This document shows, in pieces, positions 30,405 through 37,967 of a DNA stretch of 38,385 nt (position 1 is its first letter; each line of letters begins with the position of its first letter). Source of the stretch: an uncultured Candidatus Saccharibacteria bacterium (lineage in GTDB: Bacteria; Patescibacteriota; Saccharimonadia; Saccharimonadales; Saccharimonadaceae); assembly GCA_938036915.1 (NCBI GenBank), contig CALHVV010000016.1, positions 1-38,385 of the forward strand, written 5' to 3'. Position numbers and translations under genes: made by a program. The notes below the pieces were generated by a model. It saw nothing but the letters and a program-made list of their open reading frames with translations. It did no database searches and was not told where the DNA came from.

Positions 30405-31103
30405 TCACCACCTCACCCGCACGCCATACTGTGCCGTCTGCCCCGGCATTAGCGCTGTAGCATGAGCTGGGTTATCGGCGAAGGAGTTGCCGCTGTGCGT
30501 TGGCTCAACACAGAGGTACGGGCCTAACTCATCCGTCCAAATCGCCCAGCGAGGTAATTCCTCACTTTGCAGTGTAATGGTGCGCTGGCCTGTGGCGAGC
30601 TGGCGCGTGAGCCCATCAACAAAGATCGTCTCCGCAAGCGGCGCAAGGTCGGTGAGCGACTGGCCATCCAGCACGAGCGCGCCATCATACGCAAAATACG
30701 GATGGAAGGCCGGTGCCACGAGCAGTTCATCCTCGCCAACATTCACCAGTGTGAGCTGCATTGCAAGCTGGTGCTCCGCCACTGTATACACCAAGCGAGA
30801 CTCCAGCCTAGCATAAGCATCACTCCCCTGCAGCATGAGCTCCACTCGGTCGCTGGTGTGCTCTACCACCTGCCACTGGCTGGTGCGGCCAAAGCCATGC
30901 TGCGCCAAGCCACTCGCTCCGCCCGGACCAAAGTTGGGTAGGCAAACGTGGCAGCCACCGCGCGTTTTGCGCTCGCCATCAGAGGTCGTGAGCTGCTGCA
31001 GTGGGTAGAATACATCCCCATGCTCGTCAGCCAGGCTGGTGATATATGCGCCGCTTGTGGTGATAGTTGCGGCGGTTGTGCCAGTGTGTAGCGTGATATT
31101 CAT
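30405..31103 (-). CDS. Aldose 1-epimerase / hexose-phosphate mutarotase-like protein
   Basis: 232 aa. Galactose-mutarotase fold, closest in pattern to YeaD-type D-hexose-6-phosphate mutarotases. RGGCHVCLPNFGPG (the GG.P.CFPWFG block), AQHGFGRTSQW (catalytic-His block), APAFHPYFAY (second His) and LCVEPTHS (the Glu-Pro block) are present. It would interconvert alpha and beta anomers of a hexose or hexose phosphate. At 232 aa it is ~50 aa shorter than typical members, with compact loops. GAGGAGC precedes the ATG. It follows truB by 34 bp and is probably co-transcribed from the truB promoter. Confidence 0.82.
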   Translation of the reverse strand: MNITLHTGTTAATITTSGAYITSLADEHGDVFYPLQQLTTSDGERKTRGGCHVCLPNFGPGGASGLAQHGFGRTSQWQVVEHTSDRVELMLQGSDAYARLESRLVYTVAEHQLAMQLTLVNVGEDELLVAPAFHPYFAYDGALVLDGQSLTDLAPLAETIFVDGLTRQLATGQRTITLQSEELPRWAIWTDELGPYLCVEPTHSGNSFADNPAHATALMPGQTAQYGVRVRW

Positions 31104-31137
31104 TGGTTGCTCCTCGCTTTTTTATTATCGCTTGTGG

Positions 31138-31842
31138 CTAATCAACAATCCCAAAATCCTGCAGCTGCTGCGCCTCTGCTACTGGCCAATCGGCAATTGC
31201 TGTGCGCCGCAGCGCCGCGCAGTACGCTCCCGTGCCAAGCTGCCTGCCAATATCCACCGCCAGGCTGCGAATGTATGTGCCACTGCTCACCCGCGTGCGA
31301 ATGACGAGCCGCGGATACTGATACTCCAGCACCTCCAGCGAGTGAATCGTAATGGTGCGCTCTGGCAACTCCACTTCTTTACCATCGCGCGCGAGCTTAT
31401 AAGCCCGCTGGCCGTTGATCTTGATGGCGCTAAAGATTGGTGGCCGCTGGCGAATCTCACCAATGAAGTGCTGCAGCACCTTATCGAGCTGCTGACGTGA
31501 TGGCGGCGTGATAGGCGCTTTGGTATCTTCCGGCAAATAGGGAGCAATCTCCCCTTCTGGGTCGCCTGTGGTGCTGGTTTGGCCTAGGATGATCGTCGCT
31601 TCGTACGTCTTGTCGAGCTTGGTGTAGCGCATGGCATTACGGCACTCCGTACCCGTCACCAGCAGCAAAAGGCCCGTCGCAAAGGGGTCAAGCGTGCCAC
31701 AGTGCCCCACCTTCACCTTCTTGCCAGCCTGCTGGCTCAGCACCCGCCGCACCCGCGCCACCACCCCAAAGCTCGTCATACCAGCTGGCTTGTCGATATG
31801 GAGAATGCGATTGTATGATGAATCAGATGTTTGGTGCGTCAT
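31138..31842 (-). CDS. truB: tRNA pseudouridine-55 synthase
   Basis: 234 aa, short form. Makes the T-loop pseudouridine in tRNAs. Motifs are LHIDKPAGMTSFGVVARVRR (13-33), VGHCGTLDPFATGLLLL with the catalytic Asp52, and later PPIFSAIKINGQRAYKLAR and SGTYIRSLAVDIG. The C-terminal PUA-like extension of E. coli TruB is absent, as in many small genomes. ATG lies six bases after TGC-TATACT. It is downstream of a DHH-like gene, echoing the common nrnA-truB linkage. Confidence 0.96.
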   Translation of the reverse strand: MTHQTSDSSYNRILHIDKPAGMTSFGVVARVRRVLSQQAGKKVKVGHCGTLDPFATGLLLLVTGTECRNAMRYTKLDKTYEATIILGQTSTTGDPEGEIAPYLPEDTKAPITPPSRQQLDKVLQHFIGEIRQRPPIFSAIKINGQRAYKLARDGKEVELPERTITIHSLEVLEYQYPRLVIRTRVSSGTYIRSLAVDIGRQLGTGAYCAALRRTAIADWPVAEAQQLQDFGIVD

Positions 31843-31848
31843 GTGGTT

Positions 31849-31854
31849 AGTATA
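31849..31854 (-). promoter_or_regulatory. -10 element of truB, leaderless start
   Basis: TGC-TATACT, six bases, ATG; it begins 13 bp after the upstream gene's terminator. Confidence 0.65.
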
Positions 31855-31866
31855 GCATGACGGAGC

Positions 31867-31891
31867 AAAAAACCAGCCGTGGTAGCTGGTT
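31867..31891 (-). terminator. Terminator of the DHH-like gene
   Basis: AACCAGC/GCTGGTT stem with a 7-nt loop and T6 on the minus strand. Confidence 0.85.
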
Positions 31892-31926
31892 CTCTGGGTG
31901 TTTTTATATTGCTAGGGTGGTAACCC

Positions 31927-33471
31927 CTACTTCTCCGGTACGTGGAATTGCGATGGGTTGGCTTGGTCTTTCTTGGCCTTAGCCTCAGATTGGAGCGCAG
32001 CATCGAGCTGGGCCATGGAGTTATCGGCATCAGGGCCAGGCAGCGGTGGTACACCTGGTGGCAATGGTGGCAAGCTAGAGAAATCTGGCATTGGTGGCAA
32101 CGGCGGTAAGGCTGGCCCTTCGGCGTCATCGGCTGGCGCAGCCCGGTGCTTGGCGTCGAGGTCGGCCAGGGTTTCTTTGCCCGTTGGCGGCGGAAGAATG
32201 TCGTCGTTGTGAGCCATCGGCACACGTGGCATGTCATTCACATTGGGGACGGTCGGCTCATGGTCGAGCGCTGCCGTGGCGGCGTTAAGCGGTGCTTGGC
32301 TACCTGGTGTGTCGTCACTGTCGAGGTAGCGCCCACCTTTGTGCGAGAGGATGGTCTTGTTGCGGCCATTCTCGCGCTCGCGGCGCTTGTCATCAGCTGC
32401 TTGCTTGGTGGTAGCATTAAGCGTACCACCTAGGCTCGGCTCACTCAGCGGCGTCTCAATAGGCTGACGCCATGGCTCGGCGCTGCCGTTGCGTCCTGAT
32501 GAGCGGCGCGGGGCTGGCGCGGGCTCGGGCTGCGGATTATTCTTGGCCAGTTGCTGGGCTAGCTCAGCTTCGTCGGCGTCGGTCTGGCTTAACTTTTTTT
32601 TTCCAGCTTCAGCGTTGTGCGAGATGACGAGTGACTTATCTTTGTTATTTGCCTGAGCAGGCTTCTTGCTGGCAGGCTTGGCAGGCATTGGGCCTGCAGC
32701 GAGCTGCTTGGCTTCGGCGAGCTTGGCCGCAATCAGCTGCTGGTCACCACCAGCACTCATCAATTGCGCGGCGAGGGTCATAACACGCGAGGTAGTCTTT
32801 TCGTTGCTAAAGCGCTCGGTGGCCGCTACAATGCCGGTCAAAAAGGCTGTGGCAATATGCTTATCCAAGAGCGGCTGTTCATCATCGGTATTATCAAAGC
32901 CCTGGGCGAGGCTTGCCGCGAGCTCACTATAGCTGCTAGCCTGAGGATCCGTCCAGACGATATTGCCCAACGTACCTGGCGCATCAATATGTAGCGCTGC
33001 CACTGGCGACTCGCGCAGGATGCGGCCATGCCCTTTGAGCGCTGGGTCGAGGTCATCCTCGCTGCGCACACCGATCGTCACGACGAACTGCACATTGTAA
33101 TCGCCCTGGCTAAATTCCAAATCACTCTGGCTAATCGTCGCGCGGTATGGCGTAATGAAAATCTTAACGAGGTCGCCATCGAGCTTATAGCGCAAATGGT
33201 CGGCCTTTTCTTTATCAAGGGCAATGATGAAATCTCGCAGACTATCCACCGTGCTCTCAAAGGTACGCTCTGGCTCCAAAAAGCCCACTGCCGTTGGCAC
33301 ATCCCCACTAAAGACAGCTGTGGCGTGCTTGTCGAGCTTGTTGAGCAAAAGCGTCAACCCCAGTGCCGCACTCAGCTCATCTACCGTGGGGTGGGCGTTA
33401 ACCGCCACCAAAATATTATTACTCTCACCTAGTTTGTCGATAATTTGTTGCCGCACCTTTATCTCGTCCAT
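31927..33471 (-). CDS. DHH-phosphoesterase-like protein without the DHH residues
   Basis: 514 aa. The N-terminal ~240 residues follow the NrnA/DHH layout: NILVAVNAHPTVDELSAALG where NrnA has H..PD.DA.GS, then HIDAPGTLGNIVWTDPQASS where it has DHH....G.I...DP.ASS, then IATAFLTGIVAATERF for the conserved LLTGIV.DTG.F. The metal-binding His/Asp/His are mostly changed: DHH reads Asp-Ala-Pro near residue 163, and the first His/Asp are Asn/Thr. Nuclease activity is therefore unlikely. The rest is disordered, Ala/Lys/Gln-rich, ending in a Pro-Leu-rich run (PPLPPMPDFSSLPPLPPG). I chose ATG 33471 over TTG 33495; AGGAG sits two bases before it. Confidence 0.75.
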   Translation of the reverse strand: MDEIKVRQQIIDKLGESNNILVAVNAHPTVDELSAALGLTLLLNKLDKHATAVFSGDVPTAVGFLEPERTFESTVDSLRDFIIALDKEKADHLRYKLDGDLVKIFITPYRATISQSDLEFSQGDYNVQFVVTIGVRSEDDLDPALKGHGRILRESPVAALHIDAPGTLGNIVWTDPQASSYSELAASLAQGFDNTDDEQPLLDKHIATAFLTGIVAATERFSNEKTTSRVMTLAAQLMSAGGDQQLIAAKLAEAKQLAAGPMPAKPASKKPAQANNKDKSLVISHNAEAGKKKLSQTDADEAELAQQLAKNNPQPEPAPAPRRSSGRNGSAEPWRQPIETPLSEPSLGGTLNATTKQAADDKRRERENGRNKTILSHKGGRYLDSDDTPGSQAPLNAATAALDHEPTVPNVNDMPRVPMAHNDDILPPPTGKETLADLDAKHRAAPADDAEGPALPPLPPMPDFSSLPPLPPGVPPLPGPDADNSMAQLDAALQSEAKAKKDQANPSQFHVPEK

Positions 33472-33505
33472 AGCTCCTACTTTTGCCTTACCCAAAACTC
33501 CATCT

Positions 33506-33535
33506 ATCCTACCATAAGTAATTTCGTTTCGTCAA
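33506..33535 (-). promoter_or_regulatory. Promoter of the DHH-like gene
   Basis: TTGACG (33535-33530), 18 bp, TAGGAT (33511-33506) with TGG before it. Confidence 0.5.
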
Positions 33536-33660
33536 TGGCAAGTCACAGTTAACAGAGGTAGCTATGCGAAGTATAGCACCTTTCTTTGTGCAAAAATCCC
33601 CAAAATGTGTGATCCTTATATCTCACACTATTTCATAACAGTTACCCTAGCCTACATACA

Positions 33661-33687
33661 AAAACACCTCTCCCTCGAGGTGTTTTG
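33661..33687 (-). terminator. Terminator of rpsT
   Basis: AAAACACCTC/GAGGTGTTTT stem with a 6-nt loop, 23 bp past the stop; symmetrical A/T flanks. Confidence 0.9.
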
Positions 33688-33709
33688 GTATATGCTCGTG
33701 CCTATTGCT

Positions 33710-33964
33710 TTACGCAAGCTTGACGCCAGCAGCCTTGGCAGCCTTGGCGAGCGATGCCTTGCGGCGGCTCGCGGTGTTTTTCTTGAGCAAACCCTTCTTG
33801 ACGGCTTTGTCGAGCTCGCTCTGGGCCTGGCTCAGGGCGGCAGCGCTTGGCTCAGCAGCGAAGGCCTTGGTGCTAGCCTTGATGGCGCGCTTGGTAGCAA
33901 TGTTGCGCTGGCGGCGAGTGGCCGTTTGCTTCATGCGTTTGACAGCTGATTTGATGATGGGCAT
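33710..33964 (-). CDS. rpsT: 30S ribosomal protein S20
   Basis: 84 aa, three-helix 16S-binding protein. MPIIKSAVKRMKQTATRRQRN start, then NIATKRAIKASTKAF, and the late KAVKKGLLKKNTASRRKASLAKAA typical of S20. GAGGAAA before the ATG serves as ribosome-binding site. Monocistronic, with a clear promoter and terminator. Confidence 0.96.
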   Translation of the reverse strand: MPIIKSAVKRMKQTATRRQRNIATKRAIKASTKAFAAEPSAAALSQAQSELDKAVKKGLLKKNTASRRKASLAKAAKAAGVKLA

Positions 33965-34015
33965 TAATTTCCTCTATCGCTTGTTATTATGGGTTAGTAC
34001 TACAATCAAGCGCTC

Positions 34016-34044
34016 ATTATAAGGCATGGCGCAGGATTTGTAAA
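34016..34044 (-). promoter_or_regulatory. Promoter of rpsT
   Basis: TTTACA (34044-34039), 17 bp, TATAAT (34021-34016); leader ~45 nt. Confidence 0.75.
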
Positions 34045-34064
34045 GAGCCGGGCCACCACGGGAG

Positions 34065-34127
34065 CTACTGGCGCTCGCTCTTTTGCGGCCGCAGCAGCAC
34101 ATACCACACTGTCTGTGCTGTAGCCAT
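34065..34127 (-). CDS. Candidate 20-aa micropeptide upstream of rpsT
   Basis: ATG with a perfect AAGGAGG five bases upstream (34139-34133) and a TGG-TATAAT -10 at 34173-34168. The peptide reads MATAQTVWYVLLRPQKSERQ. It ends in TAG just before the rpsT promoter. GAGC/GCTC and AAAGAGC/GCTCTTT pairings near its 3' end could form a hairpin. It is too short for homology, but the signal strength is better than for many real genes here. The remainder of 33965-34291 holds the rpsT promoter and nothing else I can support. Confidence 0.4.
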   Translation of the reverse strand: MATAQTVWYVLLRPQKSERQ

Positions 34128-34291
34128 ACATACCTCCTTAGGTTGCGCCACTGTTTGCGATAACGTTATTATACCATATATTCACTAGGCAAGACGTTAG
34201 GCTTGATTCATCCTCATACTTATGAAGCATGCTTTAGCGTTACTACACACAACGATTTCCTTGAAATGATTTAAAAAATATGAATGAGATA

Positions 34292-34702
34292 CTAGTTAAT
34301 GGCCTGTTGGGGTTTCATTTTTTCATAAATCATATTAGCAAACACGAGTAATGGTACGATCATAAGAATCGAGTTAGCTCCCCACCAGAATATCTCAAAG
34401 TCTCCGTAGTAGGCCCAGAATGATATCGCCATAAACCCTGCACAGAACGTTAAAGTCAATCCAAACATAAGCACAAGCTCGCCTGCTGCAATTTTTCGAT
34501 TCATCAAGAACACACCTAGAAACACGACCAATGCAGCGGCTACATCGAGCGGAAAGAAAGACCAATTCCATGCTTGCACTATCTCATTGCTGTAGTCTCT
34601 GAAGCGTAGATCTTTGGGAAACAAGTCTGTAATTACCATGAACCAGTACAATAAGAGTCCTGCGTCAACTAGGACAAGCAGTGGTTTGAAAAATGCGCGC
34701 AT
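34292..34702 (-). CDS. YvaD-like (DUF5360) four-TM membrane protein
   Basis: 136 aa, four hydrophobic helices (~8-28, 50-68, 80-98, 103-123). The motif LLYWFMVITDLFPKDLRFRDYSNEIVQAWNW, followed by SFFPLDVAAA, matches what I remember of the B. subtilis YvaD/DUF5360 family (function unknown). The gene is distinctly AT-richer than its surroundings, and family members are best known from Firmicutes, so horizontal acquisition is possible. ATG 34702 has AAGGA ten bases upstream; a TTG at 34711 is the alternative. Confidence 0.65.
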   Translation of the reverse strand: MRAFFKPLLVLVDAGLLLYWFMVITDLFPKDLRFRDYSNEIVQAWNWSFFPLDVAAALVVFLGVFLMNRKIAAGELVLMFGLTLTFCAGFMAISFWAYYGDFEIFWWGANSILMIVPLLVFANMIYEKMKPQQAIN

Positions 34703-34796
34703 GTGGATCAATTCCTTCCGTTAGAGTTGCTGTCTTCAATAGAATATTAGCACAATTGATACAGAATCAGTAGAGAAGAAGAATTCACCTCCTACA

Positions 34797-35738
34797 CTAC
34801 CGCCCCGCCACCGCAAACAAGAAGCTCTCCACTGCATCCCACGGTGGTATGCCCGTTGTCTTCATGTCGGCATCAAGCTGAGCAGCCCGCTGGGTGAGGG
34901 TGCGGATATCAGCTGGCGTGACCTGTGTGGTGAGTGGCTTGGTTTTTTTGACGACGTAGGGATGGAGCGAGAGCTCGCGCGCAATCTCTGCCTCCCCTGC
35001 CTCGCCATAGCATGCAATCGCCGCCAGCTGAGCCCACTGCGCCCAGATGAGCGCCGCGGTTTGGTATGGGTCGTGGCTCAGGCGCAGCTCATCTAAGGCA
35101 GCGCGCAAGGCTGGGCCTCGGCGCTCCACCGCGAGAGTTACAACATCAAAGACCGAGAACTCACGGGCCGGTGGCAACACGGTGGCAATTGCATCATCGA
35201 TAATAGTCTCGAGCTGAGCCAACGCGTTGATGGCGTGCGCCAGCTGCAGTTGGTCGATCGACCCACCATGTCCCTTTTCATCCGGAACCAGAGCACGCTC
35301 CACCATGCTGCGCAGCTGGGCTGAGCTCAGCGACACGCCGCGTCTATTAGCTAGCTGGCGCAGCCACCGCTCGGCAGCAGGGCGCTGCCGGTCGGTTAGC
35401 GGGTCAGCAGCGATAATAGTCGCGGCTTTGTGCAGTGCTTTGTACGTTTTGGTGCGCTTATCTAGCCCTGGCTCTACCAGCACAAGCGTCGTCTCGTCAG
35501 GGATATCATGGGCCCACTGGCCAAGCTGCTCCCAGAGGTCTGGGCGCTCAGACAGGCGTCGCAGCACAATGAGCCGCTGCGCCGCAAAGAGCGACACACC
35601 GCGCACCAACTCAGCCAAGCCCGCGGCATCAAGCTGCTGAGTATCGACGTGCTCTGCTGGCACTGGCGCGTGCTGAGTGATCTTCGCCAGCTCTTGCTCT
35701 GCTACGTAGCTATTCTTCCCCACAATGAGATAGAGCAT
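34797..35738 (-). CDS. holA: DNA polymerase III delta subunit
   Basis: 313 aa clamp-loader subunit that opens the beta clamp. MLYLIVGKNSYVAEQELAKI opening, LVRGVSLFAAQRLIVLRRLS (family: ....LFgerrlVvl), TTLVLVEPGLDKRTKTYKAL, then the domain III block SVFDVVTLAVERRGPALRAALDELR and HPYVVKKTKPL. Starts three bases after the mutM stop with GGGGGAG as its ribosome-binding site, so it is the last gene of the HAD-membrane protein-mutM-holA operon. Confidence 0.92.
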   Translation of the reverse strand: MLYLIVGKNSYVAEQELAKITQHAPVPAEHVDTQQLDAAGLAELVRGVSLFAAQRLIVLRRLSERPDLWEQLGQWAHDIPDETTLVLVEPGLDKRTKTYKALHKAATIIAADPLTDRQRPAAERWLRQLANRRGVSLSSAQLRSMVERALVPDEKGHGGSIDQLQLAHAINALAQLETIIDDAIATVLPPAREFSVFDVVTLAVERRGPALRAALDELRLSHDPYQTAALIWAQWAQLAAIACYGEAGEAEIARELSLHPYVVKKTKPLTTQVTPADIRTLTQRAAQLDADMKTTGIPPWDAVESFLFAVAGR

Positions 35739-35741
35739 GGG

Positions 35742-36623
35742 CTACTCCCCCACTTTCACCTGGCACACTGGGCAAATATGCGTCCCGCGGCCTGCCACGC
35801 GAATCTTCATAATCTCTACGTCGGGGTGGCGCGGGCAGGGCTGCCCCTCACGCCGAAACACCTGCGCAAAGGCCAGATAGCTCCCCTTCTTACCTTCAGC
35901 ATCGACGTAATTGCGGTCGGTGCTGCCACCCTTATCAATACTGAGCTGCAGCACCTGCTGAATATGAGCAAAGAGCGCGGCAAGCTGCTCATCATCCACC
36001 ATGCGCACTCGTGTGGCGGGGTGGAGCTGCGTCATCCACAGCGATTCGTCGGCATAGATATTGCCCACGCCAGCGATGGTCGTTTGGTCAAGGATGGCCG
36101 CCTTCATAGTCGTGCCGTTCCGCCGGCGGATACGCGTAATGAACTGCGCCGCCGTAGTATGCGGGTCGAGTGGCTCAGGCCCGACTTTTTGCATAAAGGG
36201 CAGCTGCGCCACCTCTGGTGTAGGATAGAGCTTCATCCAGCCAAATTTGCGCAGGTCATTAAAATACAAATGCGCGCCATCCGCAAAGGTCAGCGCTACC
36301 CGCGTTAAGCGGTCGGGTAGCTCATGGAGAAAGCTATCATTTGGGTGGCCGCCGCCCCAGCGCTCCTCACCAACAAAGAGCAGCTGGCCTGTCATCTTGA
36401 GGTGCACCACCAGCGTGTAGTTGGTGCTCAGGCGAATCAGCAGCACCTTAGCGCGGCGCTCTACCGCCGTGATGGTCGCACCGTGCAGGAAGTGCGCCAC
36501 CGCTGTGGGGTCGTTGGGGAAGCTCTTGGGTGAGTCGTACACCGTACTTGCCACAATCTGCTTCCCCACCACCAAGCGAGCGAGGCTCGTACGAATCGTC
36601 TCAACTTCAGGGAGCTCAGGCAT
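35742..36623 (-). CDS. mutM: Formamidopyrimidine-DNA glycosylase (MutM/Fpg)
   Basis: 293 aa. Excises 8-oxoguanine and nicks the site. After Met removal Pro is the catalytic N-terminus, followed by Glu: MPELPEVETIR. Other blocks are VVHLKMTGQLL with the catalytic Lys, RKFGWMKL, and the helix-two-turn-helix QTTIAGVGNIYADESLW. The C-terminal zinc finger is Cys-Pro-Arg-His...Cys-Pro-Val-Cys, where the second ligand, usually Cys, is His. I fix the start at 36623 because the chemistry requires Pro next to Met1 and PELPE must follow; an in-frame MP two codons earlier would break this. Overlaps the upstream gene by 8 nt. Confidence 0.95.
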   Translation of the reverse strand: MPELPEVETIRTSLARLVVGKQIVASTVYDSPKSFPNDPTAVAHFLHGATITAVERRAKVLLIRLSTNYTLVVHLKMTGQLLFVGEERWGGGHPNDSFLHELPDRLTRVALTFADGAHLYFNDLRKFGWMKLYPTPEVAQLPFMQKVGPEPLDPHTTAAQFITRIRRRNGTTMKAAILDQTTIAGVGNIYADESLWMTQLHPATRVRMVDDEQLAALFAHIQQVLQLSIDKGGSTDRNYVDAEGKKGSYLAFAQVFRREGQPCPRHPDVEIMKIRVAGRGTHICPVCQVKVGE

Positions 36624-37152
36624 GGGCATACTCCATCGCCCAGACGATCGCCACAAAAAGCGAAAAATAAATCGCTTGCCCCACCAGCATAATATAGCGA
36701 TGCCACGGCTTGGCAAAGAAGTAGCAACCAAGAACAATAGCCTGGCACACCATAGCGCCACTCGTCACCACCCGCACCACTGAGGAAGCATCACTCAATA
36801 GGATAAGAATCTCAATGATCGTTATAACTGGTATACAGCCCCAGGCTGCAATGTTGTGGATCAGCGTGCGCCGCTGGCTCACGCCAAAAGGTACTAACCC
36901 CATCACGCAAAAGTTAAGGCTCACGACAAGAAGGAGTAGCTGCACCGCTTGTGGCAATGCCGACTGCACAGCCCACAGCGCAAGGCTCAGGCCAGTCAGT
37001 GGCAAGAGGAATTTGCCCGCAATCACCGTCCTCGTCCGCTGCTCAATATGCATACTGAGCGTCTTGCCAAGCTGCGGCGGCACCATCCACAGTGTGTAGA
37101 CAAGCAGCACAAGCAGACAACTGGCCATTAGCCCAAGCCACACCGTCGTCAT
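36616..37152 (-). CDS. Unknown polytopic membrane protein, 178 aa
   Basis: About five to six hydrophobic helices (~3-24, 47-62, 70-92, 103-120, 128-146, 152-172) with short basic loops (HIEQRTRTVIAGK, GVSQRRTLIHN). No family recognised. Its ATG overlaps the HAD stop (TGATG) and its own stop overlaps the mutM start, so it is translated with both. Context (HAD, mutM, holA) does not define its role. Confidence 0.75.
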   Translation of the reverse strand: MTTVWLGLMASCLLVLLVYTLWMVPPQLGKTLSMHIEQRTRTVIAGKFLLPLTGLSLALWAVQSALPQAVQLLLLVVSLNFCVMGLVPFGVSQRRTLIHNIAAWGCIPVITIIEILILLSDASSVVRVVTSGAMVCQAIVLGCYFFAKPWHRYIMLVGQAIYFSLFVAIVWAMEYAHA

Positions 37153-37727
37153 CACTCCCCCACCAGCTCCTCAAGCTCGGCCATTGTACGGCGATTGGCT
37201 GTGTGGAGGATGGCACGCATGCCAGCAGCTTCAGCCCCAGAGCAGTTGTCGAGCCGGTCATCAATCATCACGCACTGGCCAGGCAGCACACCAAGCCGAT
37301 CTGCTGCTAGCTCGAAGGCTTCGCGGCTTGGCTTGGCAACGTGCTCGGCATATGAGAGCACCACGGCATCAAAGAGCTGGCGCAGCTCATCAGGAGCAAA
37401 CAGTCGCTCGATCGTATCGCTCCCCACATTGCTCAGCAACCCCACCTTGATGGCTGGGTGGTGCTGGCGCAGCGTGTGAATCATGGCGATCAGCTCGCTA
37501 TTGCGCACATGCACCTGCTCAAGCAACGCCGCTATCTGAGCTGGCGTCTGCTCCGAGAGTCTCGCGACCTCTGCAATAAACTCCTGCCGCGAGATATAGC
37601 CATAGTCCGACTGCTTGTTAATATCCTCTAGCTCGGCCCGGCGATCCGGCGGGCACTGCGCCATCAGCACCTCAATACTCCCACCATAGAGCACACCAAA
37701 ACAATCAAAAATTACTGCACGAATCAT
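37152..37727 (-). CDS. HAD-superfamily hydrolase, haloacid-dehalogenase/YihX-like
   Basis: 191 aa. Motif I VIFDCFGVLY with nucleophile Asp8; the second Asp of phosphatases (DxD) is Phe10, as in dehalogenase-like members. Motif II is VGLLSNVGS with the Ser/Asn. Lys comes from HVAKPSREAFELAADRLGV, and motif IV is CVMIDDRLDNCSGAEAAGM. A small alpha-helical cap lies between motifs I and II. The substrate cannot be told. First gene of the operon to holA. ATG lies seven bases after TATAAT. Confidence 0.88.
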   Translation of the reverse strand: MIRAVIFDCFGVLYGGSIEVLMAQCPPDRRAELEDINKQSDYGYISRQEFIAEVARLSEQTPAQIAALLEQVHVRNSELIAMIHTLRQHHPAIKVGLLSNVGSDTIERLFAPDELRQLFDAVVLSYAEHVAKPSREAFELAADRLGVLPGQCVMIDDRLDNCSGAEAAGMRAILHTANRRTMAELEELVGE

Positions 37728-37734
37728 ACGCTCG

Positions 37735-37740
37735 ATTATA
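37735..37740 (-). promoter_or_regulatory. -10 element of the HAD-holA operon, leaderless start
   Basis: TGG-TATAAT, seven bases, ATG; no ribosome-binding site. The gap from here to 37967 holds no gene I can support. Confidence 0.65.
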
Positions 37741-37967
37741 CCATTGGCGGTGGGGTGTGGCTAGCATGAGCTCTTCTTCCCTATCACTGTGCCCGATTGA
37801 GTATGAAATCAGATCGTCATAATCTCTTTTTAGCCTAGCACACAAGGCCGACATACAAGCAAAATATCAACCTGTATAATATTCCACCCGATGGGAATAT
37901 AAAGAGACACGGCGTAAGATCACCAAGACTCTGCTCAGACCTTAGACACCAGCCACGCAGCGCCTTT

